Shown piece by piece: positions 48,186 through 57,907 of a stretch of 64,000 nucleotides of DNA. Origin of the DNA: Sordaria brevicollis (Eukaryota; Ascomycota; Sordariomycetes; Sordariales; Sordariaceae). Position 1 is the stretch's first letter, and every line of letters starts with the position of its first letter. The stretch is from contig JAUTDP010000001.1 of the NCBI GenBank assembly GCA_033439795.1, positions 2,046,001-2,110,000 on the forward strand, given 5' to 3'. The notes below the pieces were generated by a model. That model was not told where the DNA came from, did no database searches, and was given only the letters and a program-made list of their open reading frames with translations. A program made the position numbers and the translations under genes.

Positions 48186-49090
48186 CGGAGGGGGCTAGGT
48201 ACGGTTTAAAAACGGCTATCGATTTAGTTTTCGCCGGCCGCCCAAGAATTACGGTTTATTTAAATAATATTATAATAATCCGGGGTCTCCGGGGTACCCC
48301 GGCCCCCTCTTCGTAAATTACCTTCCTCGATTTTTAGAGGATATAAGAGGAATATAGGTTTGTAGAAGTTAAATAGGTATTAGGATATATAAATATTAAG
48401 GGCAACGAAATTACAGACTAATTAATTAAGGAAGGCGTAAAGGGGGGCGATTTATATAATAAAGTAATAACTTTCGCCTATTTTAAAAAATTAGCGAAGA
48501 GGGAATTTAAACTTCGTTTCCAATAATAATAAACGGAAAATTTGCCGGAGAATTACGGCGGGATAAGGCTACAGGCGTCTATAAAGCCTACGGAGGAGTT
48601 GAAGGAGTTTAATAGGCCTTTATTATATTATTTTTTAATTATTTAGATTAGGTACGGCGATTTTAAAGAATACTATAAGAGATTTAAATACGAAAATATT
48701 CTATTAATTTATTCCTATAGTAAATAAAAGACGTCCGTATATCTTTTCTTTTATAAGAAGGTTTATACTATTACTCTTATTATAGGCAATACGGCAAAAA
48801 GGGAGAATATTTCCTTCTTATTAAAAATAAATTAACGGCTATTTATTAGCTATATAATAATTTTAAAATTCTTCGATTAGACCTATACTAGGAAGGATTA
48901 GTAATATACTCTCTAATAACGATACGCGGAAGAAGGAAGAAATATTAATAATTTTAATAATTTCTTTAAAGAAGAAGGGTTAGAAATTAGCCTTAACTAT
49001 ACTATCGAAGTAATAAATACGGCCCTAAACTAATATATATAATACGCTTAGCGGAGGAGAGAGGCTTTAAAGGGGAAAAGAAGAGGGGAA
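48186..49090 (+). pseudogene. LINE ORF2 C-terminal part (rest of RNase H and zinc-finger-like tail)
   Basis: The frame resumes after the gypsy element, shifted by exactly the 7,403 inserted bases (modulo 3 = 2). It completes RNase H: AGRPRITVYLNNI near 48230, then IKGNEITDQLIKEGVKGG near 48395. A degraded YGDFKEYYKRFKYENILL...YSYSK motif follows at 48656, with the layout of the Cys/His tail found in many LINEs (Cys now Tyr). Stops are RIP-type. Confidence 0.85.
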
Positions 49091-49348
49091 TAACCCTATC
49101 TTTTTACTTTTTTAAATTCTATTTCTACGCTCTTTCTAACTTTACAATACCCGCGTTTAATATAACGGGTCTACTTCGTAATATAGCCTTCGGCCTGCGT
49201 TTTTGCGCTCGGATTATATAGTTTCTTTTTATTAATTGGTTTAACGGTTACGTATAAATAAACTAGATTAGAACAGCGCTAGTGCCGTACGTCTCATACC
49301 CTTAGGGAGGCAGAAGTAGACGTTAAATATAATAATAATAACAATAAA

Positions 49349-49364
49349 CCCGACTGGGCAGCAT
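49349..49364. repeat. Right target-site duplication of the LINE (16 bp)
   Basis: Exact second copy of CCCGACTGGGCAGCAT, directly after the degraded CAA-type tail. Sequence to its right returns to normal composition. Confidence 0.92.
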
Positions 49365-49452
49365 TAATCTAGGCGCTTAAATATTTTGTAGCCAATCGTT
49401 TGCAGTTCAGTTCGTCTTGGTCGTTCCTCACACATGGATGTCCCTCCCGCTC

Positions 49453-49466
49453 TCCCGCTTTTTATC
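49453..49466. repeat. Left target-site duplication of the short LINE copy (14 bp)
   Basis: TCCCGCTTTTTATC, repeated exactly at 49629-49642 and flanking the 162-bp element. Confidence 0.9.
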
Positions 49467-49628
49467 GCCGCTGGCTAGTGATTCTGCGCTCGGATTGCAT
49501 GGTTTCTTCTCATTAGTTAATTTTAGCGGTCACGTGTAAATAAACTAGACTAGAACGGCGCCAATGCCGCACGTCTCATACCCTTAGGGAGGCGGAAGTA
49601 GACGTTAAATAAAACAACAACAACAAAA
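49467..49628 (+). mobile_element. 162-bp extreme 5'-truncated copy of the same LINE family, spared by RIP
   Basis: The body matches the 3' end of the large LINE (about 49195-49348): shared CTCGGATT, AACTAGA, CGTCTCATACCCTTAGGGAGG and GAAGTAGACGTTAAATA blocks. It ends in an intact CAA repeat followed by AAA. Where the large copy has TAT or TAA the small copy has CA-containing words (CACGTG, GACTAGAAC, CAACAACAACAA), so it is essentially unmutated. Known: RIP acts on duplications longer than roughly 400 bp, which explains the sparing. It is in the same orientation as the large copy and about 100 bp from it. Confidence 0.92.
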
Positions 49629-49642
49629 TCCCGCTTTTTATC
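49629..49642. repeat. Right target-site duplication of the short LINE copy (14 bp)
   Basis: Second exact copy of TCCCGCTTTTTATC after the A-rich end of the 162-bp element. Confidence 0.9.
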
Positions 49643-49881
49643 ACAATGAATCAATCATCTTTTCGACATCTTCTCTCCCTTATTCTTTCTCAAAGAATCC
49701 CGTCTAATAGCCTGTCTGACCAATGCTCTGTCATATCTTGCTCTTCGGTATCCCAACACGTTCATGATGCTAGCATAATGCCCGGCCCCATACCCGGACC
49801 CATGCCAGCTGCCAAGACAAGCACCATGCCCCTTTTAATCGCCGCAATTACTCGATTTCCTCTTTGGTCTTTAATAATTAC
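49643..49881. other. Normal-composition spacer between the LINE copies and the Mutator-like element
   Basis: About 240 bp of unmutated host sequence. A 102-codon frame starting at 49646 runs into the transposon end and has no recognisable domain; it is not called as a gene. Before transposition this DNA was contiguous with 54198 onward. Confidence 0.6.
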
Positions 49882-49890
49882 AAACCTGAA
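49882..49890. repeat. Left 9-bp target-site duplication of the Mutator-like element
   Basis: AAACCTGAA, immediately before the terminal inverted repeat and repeated exactly at 54198-54206. Confidence 0.92.
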
Positions 49891-49995
49891 CGGAATCCTT
49901 ACACACAGAGATAAAAAACCTTGCGCACAGAGACATTCCCCACTTTTACGCTAAATAAACTACGCCAACCACCCACACCAACGCAAGGCACGAAC
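49891..49995 (+). repeat. Left terminal inverted repeat of the Mutator-like element
   Basis: Begins CGGAATCCTTACACACAGAG and pairs with the reverse complement of 54093-54197. It carries two related 15-mers, CCTTACACACAGAGA (49897-49911) and CCTTGCGCACAGAGA (49919-49933), then ATTCCCCACTTTTACGCT. Confidence 0.9.
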
Positions 49996-50899
49996 ACCGT
50001 ATACACATCGCTACCCAATCTCGTCGCCGTCGTACATTCTATTAACGATCGTTAATCGTATACGCAATTAAATAAAACTATCGCGAGAATTACCCTACCA
50101 TTGCGCAATTAATTTGTATTATTATTTTATTATTTTTATTATTATTTTATTAAATATCTTCGAATTCGTTATATTCTCGATTTTTTTTATATTCCTATCC
50201 TAAATCGTATATTCGCCTAATTTAAATAAATAAACCTCGCCCGCCGACCGTAATAATTAATATTAACCGGCAATCTATTAAAATTCCTAATTAAAATACT
50301 ATTAACTCCAATTTAAAAAATTACTCTAAACCGGGCTATAATTGTATTTAATAAATTATAATCCCTTTTTATTTACTATAACCGCCGCGAATAAGAATAG
50401 AATTAACGCTCGAAAATATAATTACCGTAGTCCCCTAGCGAATAAGCGCTTAAATAACAGTCCCCCCCTCTATAAAAATCCCCTCCCCCGTTATTATTTA
50501 TTTCGACCCCTTATACAACTAAAATAAAGGCTTTTAATACTTTATAAACATATACCATTAATAAAAAGTTTATAATCGTCCAAATAAATATAATAATAAC
50601 AATTATATAGGACGAACCGTTAATTATTCGAATTAATTATAATTATATATACTATAATACCTATACTCCTAGTAATTAAAATATACGGAATATTAATTCG
50701 CGGCGGCTTAATTACCTATATAAAGCGAAAGTAGTATTATAAAAGCGGCAAAGCTATATTTAAATTACTAAAAAACGCCCTAATAATTTTAATATTTATA
50801 ATTATAAATTCAACCGTATTAATCTCTATAATAATATTATCTATTAATAATAAATACGTCGCAATTATAAAGAAGCTATTAATTTTACTATCGAAAAGT

Positions 50900-53640
50900 T
50901 ATTTAATATAATTAGAATAAACGTATAGCAAATTACTAATTATCTAAATAGCATTTTCGAAAATAACGAAGAAGAAATATTCGCGCCCTTTATACTAATT
51001 AAAATCGCTAATAACGAAATAATTATTAAATTTCGCAATCTTCGAATCCCTATTACGCTATTAAAAGTTTAGAATATATAATACCGGATTCGCCGTATAA
51101 AATATAATCTTTATAATTCGATTAAAATACTTATCGACTTATTAGAAAAGAATAAAAACGCCTATAATATCGAATATTTTATTAAATATAATAAAAGTAG
51201 GAGGGTTATTCGAATATTTTAAATTTTCGAATAATATTTTAATATATAGAGGAAAAATCCTTATATATTATTAATCGATAATATATATAAAATAAATAAA
51301 TTAAACTAAATATAATAAATACGTTTTTATACTCTTTTATTATTATATAAATAAATTTATTTATATATTAGGGGGGGGGGGGGTTATTTCTAACTCCCCC
51401 CCCTTTTTTTTTTTTTATTTTAATTAATACTAACTTCCTACCTAATAAATTAACCGCTTCAACCTCCCCCTCCTTAATATTATTAGCATCGATATATTAA
51501 ATTATAATTTCAATATTAATTTTAATCTCTCGAATAAAGAGAATTAAGAAAATTTCTAATAATAATTCAATTATTTAAAAAAGTTCCAAAAGGATTATTA
51601 AATCCCCAAGCCGGATATTATTATTAATAATTTCGATAAAGGATTTAAAAAGGCCGCTATCGCTACTTACCCAACCGTACTATACTAATTTTATATATAA
51701 TATATTATAAAAAACGTAAACTATTATATTAAAAAGAAATAAATTCAATTAAATAGTATTAAACTAATCCCTAACCTTCATTTATTAAATCCCCTACTAA
51801 TTATTCAAAATTTAAATAATAATAACCCTAACCCTCCTTTATATTAAAGCCCTATAACCGCGCTAAAAAACGAAGGCAATATATTAAAAGATAAAATAAA
51901 CGTAAATAGCCACATTAACGACGACCCCGATAAAAAAAACCCTAATAAAGCTAACGATACTACTACCGCTAATAATTTTACCCATTAACCTAATAATAAA
52001 TAAGGAATTCAAAAGGCAATCGACGAACCGCTATTAAAAACCGTTATTCCGCTTAACTATAATATCCTAATATATAACCTAACGCGCCGTTTTTATCTAA
52101 ATACTTATAAAGGGTTTTAAAAAGCTTAAAAGCAAATTATATATATAAATAATGAAGGTTATTTCAAACGGGTATAATAATTAATAATTAATGAATTTCG
52201 AAGATAAATACGTACGTACCCCCCCCCCCCCCCCTCCCCCCCTCTCCTATAATAAATAATATATCTTTTTCGCTAACGTTTTATCCCTTTTTTCTAATAC
52301 TTCTCGAATATTTATACAATTACTACCTTCTATAAATTAACGAATTTAATAACTACGTTATTTTAAAATATAAAAACTATAGTATTAAAGCGACTAACCG
52401 TATAGAATCTATATATAAAATTATTAAACGGCTACTCAAAAATAAACTCTTATTACTAAACCAACTTTATACGTATATATAATCTATTTATTGCAATTAA
52501 AAATAAAAATATAAAATTAAATATATTAAAATAAAGTAAAAATTCCTACCAAAATATAAAAAGGTAAGGATATTTAATAATTTAATATTAAAAGTACATT
52601 TACCCTATTAAAAATACTAAAATTGTAATTTCTTATTATTATATAAATAAATCCATCCTTTAATAAAAATTTATTTTATTAACCTCCTTTTTTTTTTATA
52701 TAAATTATACTATATACCTTCAAATTACTATAATATTAATACCGCTACGTATATAATAACTAATTTAAAGACCTAATTTAAAACCCAAATACTAATTATA
52801 AAAGGGAATTTACTATCTAATATAACTTACTTTATAAATATTTTATACTAAAACTTTTATAATTAAATCCACTATAAATAATACTTTTAAAAAACTTAAA
52901 TATATATTAATAATTAAATTTAAATAGCGGATTAAATTCTATAACCGAAATTAAACAACGCGCTTATATTATATAAAACCCGATTACTCTATTTAATCGC
53001 CGGCGTAAAGAGGCTATCCCTAACCTATCCCTTATAAATTATATATATAAAATTACGGGGAAAAATTTAATAAACCCGGAAATATACGAACCGTACGAAT
53101 TTAAAGGTAATAATTATATATTACTACCCCCCCCAACCTAATTTCAAACTAACGTACTAATTACCGCAGCTATTAACCTTATTAACCGCAATTAGTATAA
53201 TAACCGTCGTATATTATTATATAATAAAAACAACGTAATTTAACGGATAACGCTTTATAATATATAAAATAGGGTACTAATTACCCAAATTCGTAATTAT
53301 AACCGTAATCGCAATTACGGTAGAAGTAAGGGAAGTAGGGCGGTAATATAAAAATTAACGGCTCTAATTCTAATAATACTAATTAATTATATTTTAAATA
53401 ACGTAAACCTTAAAACGCTAAATAATATATTTAATATTAATTACTATACTTTATAATTAATTAGAACTTTACTAATACTAACGCCGCTAACTACTATAAC
53501 GCCGCTATCGATAATACCAATTACTATAAAACCGCCGCTAACGCTATAATAAATAACCCAATAAATACTAACCTAAATAACGCCGCGAATATTAACCTCT
53601 CTTAAACCCTTTCTCTATAAAATTCTAATTCCTTTATAAA
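50900..53640 (+). pseudogene. MULE transposase coding region (RIP-inactivated)
   Basis: Approximate limits. The frame fixed by the two catalytic-region motifs (codon starts equal to 51277 modulo 3) is broken by many TAA/TAG codons of RIP type. Known: MULE transposases have a DDE-type catalytic core, often with WRKY/FAR1-like and SWIM zinc domains; I could not confirm the zinc domains here. The catalytic Asp and Glu codons named under the element are intact, but no functional product is possible. Confidence 0.7.
51371..51414. repeat. Poly-G / poly-C / poly-T cluster inside the transposon
   Basis: Fourteen G, then TTATTTCTAACT, then runs of C and of T in sequence. A comparable C-rich run lies at 52217-52241. 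These GC tracts stand out in otherwise AT-rich mutated DNA; G runs contain no CpA and so are not RIP targets. Confidence 0.75.
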
Positions 53641-54092
53641 AAATTTAAACGCCCTCCCCTTCTCCCCATCCTTAATAATTTAAATATAGGGTATTAATAA
53701 TTATTAAATAACTACCTTAATACTATAACAACCCGCCTCCTTCTAACTAATAATAAAGGGGATAATAAATTATAATACCACTTCCCCAACCCTCTAACTA
53801 TTAATTTTATAATAAATATTATAATTAAAGTAAATTAGCGCTATTTAAAAATTTTTACTCTAATTAATACGTTAAATATAAACCTAAGTCTAAATATAAG
53901 CATTAAAGTCAATATAGGCCTATATATATTAAACTACTAATATACGTATAACTAATAGCGTAATAAATATAATACTAAGGTATATAATTAAATTAGTAAA
54001 AACCGTATTAACCTTCTTAATAGTAAATAATTAATTATTTTAATAACTTTAAATAGCTTTACGTAAGAGAGCGACATCGTTTTAATAGTGTA

Positions 54093-54197
54093 CACTATAC
54101 CTTGCGCTAGTATAGGTGGCTAGCGTAGCTTACTCAGCGTAAAAGTGGGGAATATCTCTGTGCGTAAGGAAACGTGTCTCTGTGTGTAAGGATTCCG
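54093..54197 (-). repeat. Right terminal inverted repeat of the Mutator-like element
   Basis: Reverse complement of the left end over ~105 bp. Both halves of the doubled 15-mer (TCTCTGTGTGTAAGG and TCTCTGTGCGTAAGG) are present, and it ends GGATTCCG at 54197. Confidence 0.9.
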
Positions 54198-54206
54198 AAA
54201 CCTGAA
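54198..54206. repeat. Right 9-bp target-site duplication of the Mutator-like element
   Basis: Exact second copy of AAACCTGAA; normal-composition DNA resumes immediately after. Confidence 0.92.
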
Positions 54207-56562
54207 GCTGGTCGCTCCCTTTGCGACCCAAGCCACAAGACACTTCACCCAACACCAAACCATCCCGCCAATACATGTTCAACATCTCGAGATTTTCGAT
54301 ATCCTCAAAAGTCGACCCGCACATTAGTGCGAGGCAAAGCAGCTAGGAAGCGTCTCGCTAGCCGCGAGGAACGAGAATCCTTTCGGTGCGTAATCGCTTT
54401 TCACCTTTTTCCTCCCCACAAGACACGCGGGCAGGCGGCAAGTGGGAGGAGTCTCAGATCGCGTCATGGGAAAAGTGGAAGCTGTCTCTTGGTCCGTCGT
54501 CAAAATAATTTAGCTGCAACGGCCATGACGGTGATCACGAAAACCTGCAAGTGATGGCTTGCGGGGTTTGTAGTCTACAGAAAGACACCGAGACATCTTT
54601 CACCAGTCTCAAACGGCCTTCATTGACACCCATTGATCCGGACGACAAACAATACTGGTTAATTCTGTTCATGACGGTGAGACATCATGAGCGAACAAGA
54701 GACGTTCAAAAGAAAAGAGAGACATAAAGACGATTGAACCGGAAGTCTCTGGCGGCGCCCTCTTTGCCCTGCGCCCATCCGTCGTCGGGGGACCCAGTAC
54801 GATGGTCGCCGTGGCCGTGTCCGCGGCCGTGTCCATGGTGGTGGTGGCTGCCAATCCCCGCCGCCGACACTGGAGGATTGCTTGTCGATGATCAACACTA
54901 TAGTACGCTGTGGTATAGACCTCCCTTGACCCTCGACGAGCTGAATCCGCAAAGTTCGGGACAAACCCCAGGCGGAGCGACATACCGGGAACTGTCAGAC
55001 AATTAGGACAGGTTAAGCGCTGTGAGTACCCCTTCGGTCTGGACCCTGACGATATGCTTCTTTCCACCGGGTGGGTGAAGGTGAGCTATTGCCCAACCGA
55101 GAGCAAGCCACAAGTGTCGAAATGCTTGCCATATCTTCATTCCGAGCAGACGAGTGTTTTAACAGCATCTTCATAGGAGGCCATTCCAGCTGCAGTGAGA
55201 TTGCGTCAGTTGTTACCCAAGTTCGAGATATCCTTTTACTTCTCACTTGAATGTTCCTCGTTCATTCGTCTACAAGTACAAACCCTCGGTACATGTCTCT
55301 TCACAGCCACCTCCACCCCGTCACTACATCACCACATCTACCAACCCCAAGTCTCAATCCCCCATAGCAATCTACGGATCTAGTTCCCCGGTTCGGTGCC
55401 GGCAGGGCAGTGTCTGCGCTGAGCATCCCGCATGCCTCTACTTGTACAAACCCCCTTGTTCTGATAGTACCTTTGTATTACCCTCCATGGTCCCCATGTC
55501 CGCCCAGCAAGGTCAAAAGTCCAAATGTTACCCCTTCCGTACGACCTCCAATCGCATGGGATGGGACGATGAGGGGTGGACACTCAAGCGGTTGATCGGC
55601 CCACCCTATCACTCGCCCACTCACTCGAGTCCTTGGACCTGTGGCTGGAGGTTGCTTCTCCTTCAAGTTCAAACATCTCCACGGGGACTACACTACCACC
55701 CAGACGGGCAGTACTGTATGTCGACCGCTGGTATGTATCCAAGCTTCTCCAAGCTTTTGCCCTGCTGTACCGTCATCGCCGCATTTCCTTTCCATCTTCT
55801 CCAAGAATATCCAAAGTTACACCCACCCACAATCACAACCCTGGCTATATGCTGGCCATCTGCTGGCCCTCTGCTGGGCTTCATGCTGGCTTCATGCTGG
55901 CTTCATGCTGGCACCGCGGATGTGGTAGCAGGTTACATTTGCCCGCCCGACCCGTCCTGCGATGCAACTCGTGTGTGCTTGAAACTTTTTCTGTTCGACA
56001 CTTTTTTTGGTTCTGGCACACCGCTGCTTGGCCATATTGTTGAAGGGTTTAAGGTGGGAGAGTCGCGGTGTGGTGTGCAAATTGGTTATGATGCATATGA
56101 TGCGAGTGTGGTGATCGCCCGGATTGTGGCCTTGAGTATCCGTGGGTTTGCCAAAGGGACACTTTCGAGCTTGTGACGAACTGGAACATGAAATTACGGA
56201 TCACACTTTTGTTCACCTGCCACAACGAACCACTGAAAAACAGGCACCGCGACCGACATCATGCCGGCTTGGTTCCGGGCTTCTCGCTGGCTTCATGCCC
56301 AGCACCATCCTTCCTCTCTGCAAGTCTTGAAGCCAGTCTCCAAGCTAGTCTCCAAGCTAGACTCCATGCCAGCGCCATACCAGCATCATGCCTCTCCCCA
56401 ATCCCACTATCAAGCTCTCGTGTTTCTCTAGCTCTTCTTTGATGGTTGGCAAGATGCCTGGATATCTGCCTCCAAGCAACCCGGCCACCGGGCTTTTCGT
56501 CAACATTGTCCAAAACAAGCCACAGGGGGTTTCTTCGGCGCTCAGTGGTTGCTGTGTAACGG
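54207..56562. other. Intergenic region to the right of the transposon island
   Basis: About 2.4 kb. The longest frame, 55247-56176 (+, 309 codons), overlaps two other long frames on the same strand, lacks any domain, and includes a translated CTTCATGCTGG tandem repeat; I do not call it a gene. Other frames are short. No structural RNA recognised. Confidence 0.4.
55879..55911. repeat. 11-bp tandem repeat CTTCATGCTGG, three exact copies
   Basis: Three head-to-tail copies preceded by degenerate TGCTGGCC words from 55850. Related words in the opposite sense (CCATGCCAGC, AAGCCAG and CCAAGCTAG repeats) occur at 56330-56375, about 450 bp away. Confidence 0.8.
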
Positions 56563-56564
56563 TA

Positions 56565-56702
56565 CCGCAGACTTCCGGGGGATATATCTTGGGGTTCTTA
56601 GGGTTAAACGTGCAAAAGTATCTCCAAAAAATAACCTTAGGGATCGGGTTATGCCAGGGAAATCCAGCCAACCCTCAAGATATACCCCTCGGAATTCTGC
56701 GG
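56565..56702. mobile_element. 138-bp inverted-repeat element flanked by TA (MITE-like)
   Basis: The ends begin CCGCAGACTTCCGGGGG (left) and, on the opposite strand, CCGCAGAATTCCGAGGGG (right), with about 31 bp of imperfect inverted repeat (about 4 mismatches). TA dinucleotides sit immediately outside both ends (56563-56564 and 56703-56704), the target duplication typical of Tc1/mariner-type and related small elements. The short interior has no coding capacity. Confidence 0.75.
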
Positions 56703-56716
56703 TAACCAACCAAGTA

Positions 56717-57001
56717 CCGTATAATCTCTCGAAACTCGTATATCCGTTCTGTGCAGGTCTGGTTTAGTAATGCTCACACAGCAAATATGGGTGGCCATAC
56801 AGATCTTGGTGCATGGTCGACTCCCTAACAAAAGCTCTCAGATAGCCCACAGTCCTGGGTTAAAAATCCTATATTTGGTAGCGTTTGACTGCTTTTGCGA
56901 ATACCCTGTGCCAGCAAAGAGAACTTGCCAAGTTGGCTTACTTAGCCATATATGCACATAACTGCACAGAACGGATATACGAGTTTCGAGAGATTATACG
57001 G
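56717..57001. mobile_element. 285-bp element with perfect ~40-bp terminal inverted repeats flanked by TA (MITE-like)
   Basis: Positions 56715-56756 and 56962-57003 are exact reverse complements (42 bp including the flanking TA on each side); the element proper begins CCGTATAATCTCTCGAAACT. The 205-bp interior has no long frame. The perfect arms imply recent arrival or gene conversion. It starts only 14 bp after the end of the previous small element. Confidence 0.8.
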
Positions 57002-57003
57002 TA

Positions 57004-57907
57004 TGGCGCCTAGCTTGGGACTTGCAGCAGGCCCTCCGGGCCCGGCCCAGAATGCGGCCATGATGTACTTTGGTCTGGACATGGTTTTGGTAACAAAATC
57101 CCCCATCAACGCCTGCGGTCACTGTGTCACAGGTATCGATCATAAAGCCCGCGTCTCAAGCACAGACAAGGAGCATGAGCTGAACACATGGGATTGGGAG
57201 ATAAACCGGTTTTAGACGATGTTAACCGCGCACAGATGAGTTCGGAAATAGGAAGCGAGCAACTGTTACTGCTGAAAACTAACGCCAAGAAGGAAAAGAA
57301 AGAGCATTGGGGTAATGCCGACTGGCCAATGGTCCCAGATTGGCCTGTGGACATACCTACTCAACATACAGCACCCTGCTACACCACTTCCTTATCGTAC
57401 TGATACCAGTCATTAAGTTGAGATCTTACAACGATATGCAACAAATGCGATCTTCCGCTTTCTCTCTCTGACTCTTTGATTATGAGACGGACACTGGGAA
57501 GACAGTCTAAAGAGCAAAGACATGAAAGCAATAACGCAAACATTTATTAGCCACTTGAGTAACAAAAGAAAGTGCTTTAAGAGCTGTCAGGTATCTGTAT
57601 CTAGCTGGTATAGTCATCAGTCATCATCGTAATATCGAACCTTCCAACCCCGTTTGGTCCAGTCTTCCTCACATATCCAATCTGCCTTGTATATCCATCT
57701 CTTCCCGATAATCATAATCCCTAAATGCCCAGTCCCAGTAAACGTATATATATATATTTCCATTGTTCTTTACCACCCAGGTCCCGATCCATTCTAGTAT
57801 CTGATCCTGACCCGATCCAAATATGGCAACCACAAGAAGACGGCCTGAAGTCAAAGGAGAAGAGAAGGTAACGTTCTGTCCACCTTCCCCCCTTTTTGTC
57901 CCGTCAT
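57004..57907. other. Intergenic region downstream of the second C2H2 gene
   Basis: About 900 bp. It contains a short TA microsatellite near 57745-57760 and no supported gene; most is probably 3' UTR and downstream sequence of the minus-strand gene. Confidence 0.45.

Larger units (their letters stand above)
37035..49348 (+). mobile_element. RIP-mutated, 5'-truncated Tad/jockey-like LINE, interrupted by a gypsy element
   Basis: Bounded by 16-bp target-site duplications; net LINE length is about 4.9 kb once the gypsy insertion (40788-48185) and one CGGAG copy are removed. The order is the end of ORF1 (zinc knuckles), ORF2 endonuclease, reverse transcriptase, RNase H and a C-terminal zinc-finger-like motif, then a 3' tail ending in a degraded CAA repeat. 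It starts inside ORF1, a typical 5' truncation. DNA is heavily AT-biased with CpA lost to TpA, the mark of RIP, but the first ~230 bp is nearly unmutated. Known: Tad is an active LINE-like element in some Neurospora strains; assignment to that clade rests on domain order and RNase H, not on a database match. Confidence 0.9.
49891..54197 (+). mobile_element. Mutator-like (MULE) DNA transposon, RIP-mutated, autonomous-size
   Basis: 4,307 bp with ~105-bp terminal inverted repeats (49891-49995 and 54093-54197) and a 9-bp duplication, the classic Mutator length. The interior is RIP-degraded, but plus-strand transposase landmarks remain in one frame: NPYILLIDNIYKINKLN at 51256-51306 matches the MULE first catalytic-Asp box (Asp codon 51277-51279), and IKATNRIESIYKIIKRLL at 52384-52437 matches the later T-N-R-x-E box (Glu codon 52405-52407). 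The two are 1,128 bp apart with no net frame change. Both ends keep many CpA words, so they escaped much of the RIP. Homopolymer tracts of G and C interrupt the middle. Confidence 0.9.

Noticed and set aside
50342..50527. 61-codon frame inside the MULE
   Set aside because: Chance survivor in RIP-mutated transposon DNA; not in the transposase frame context and has no start signal.
37000..54200. CRISPR array or centromere as the source of the AT-rich block
   Set aside because: Eukaryotic gene structure throughout; the block is fully explained by bounded transposons with RIP mutations.
55247..56176. 309-codon plus-strand frame
   Set aside because: Several overlapping frames are equally open on the same strand, there is no domain, and part is a tandem repeat; likely chance.
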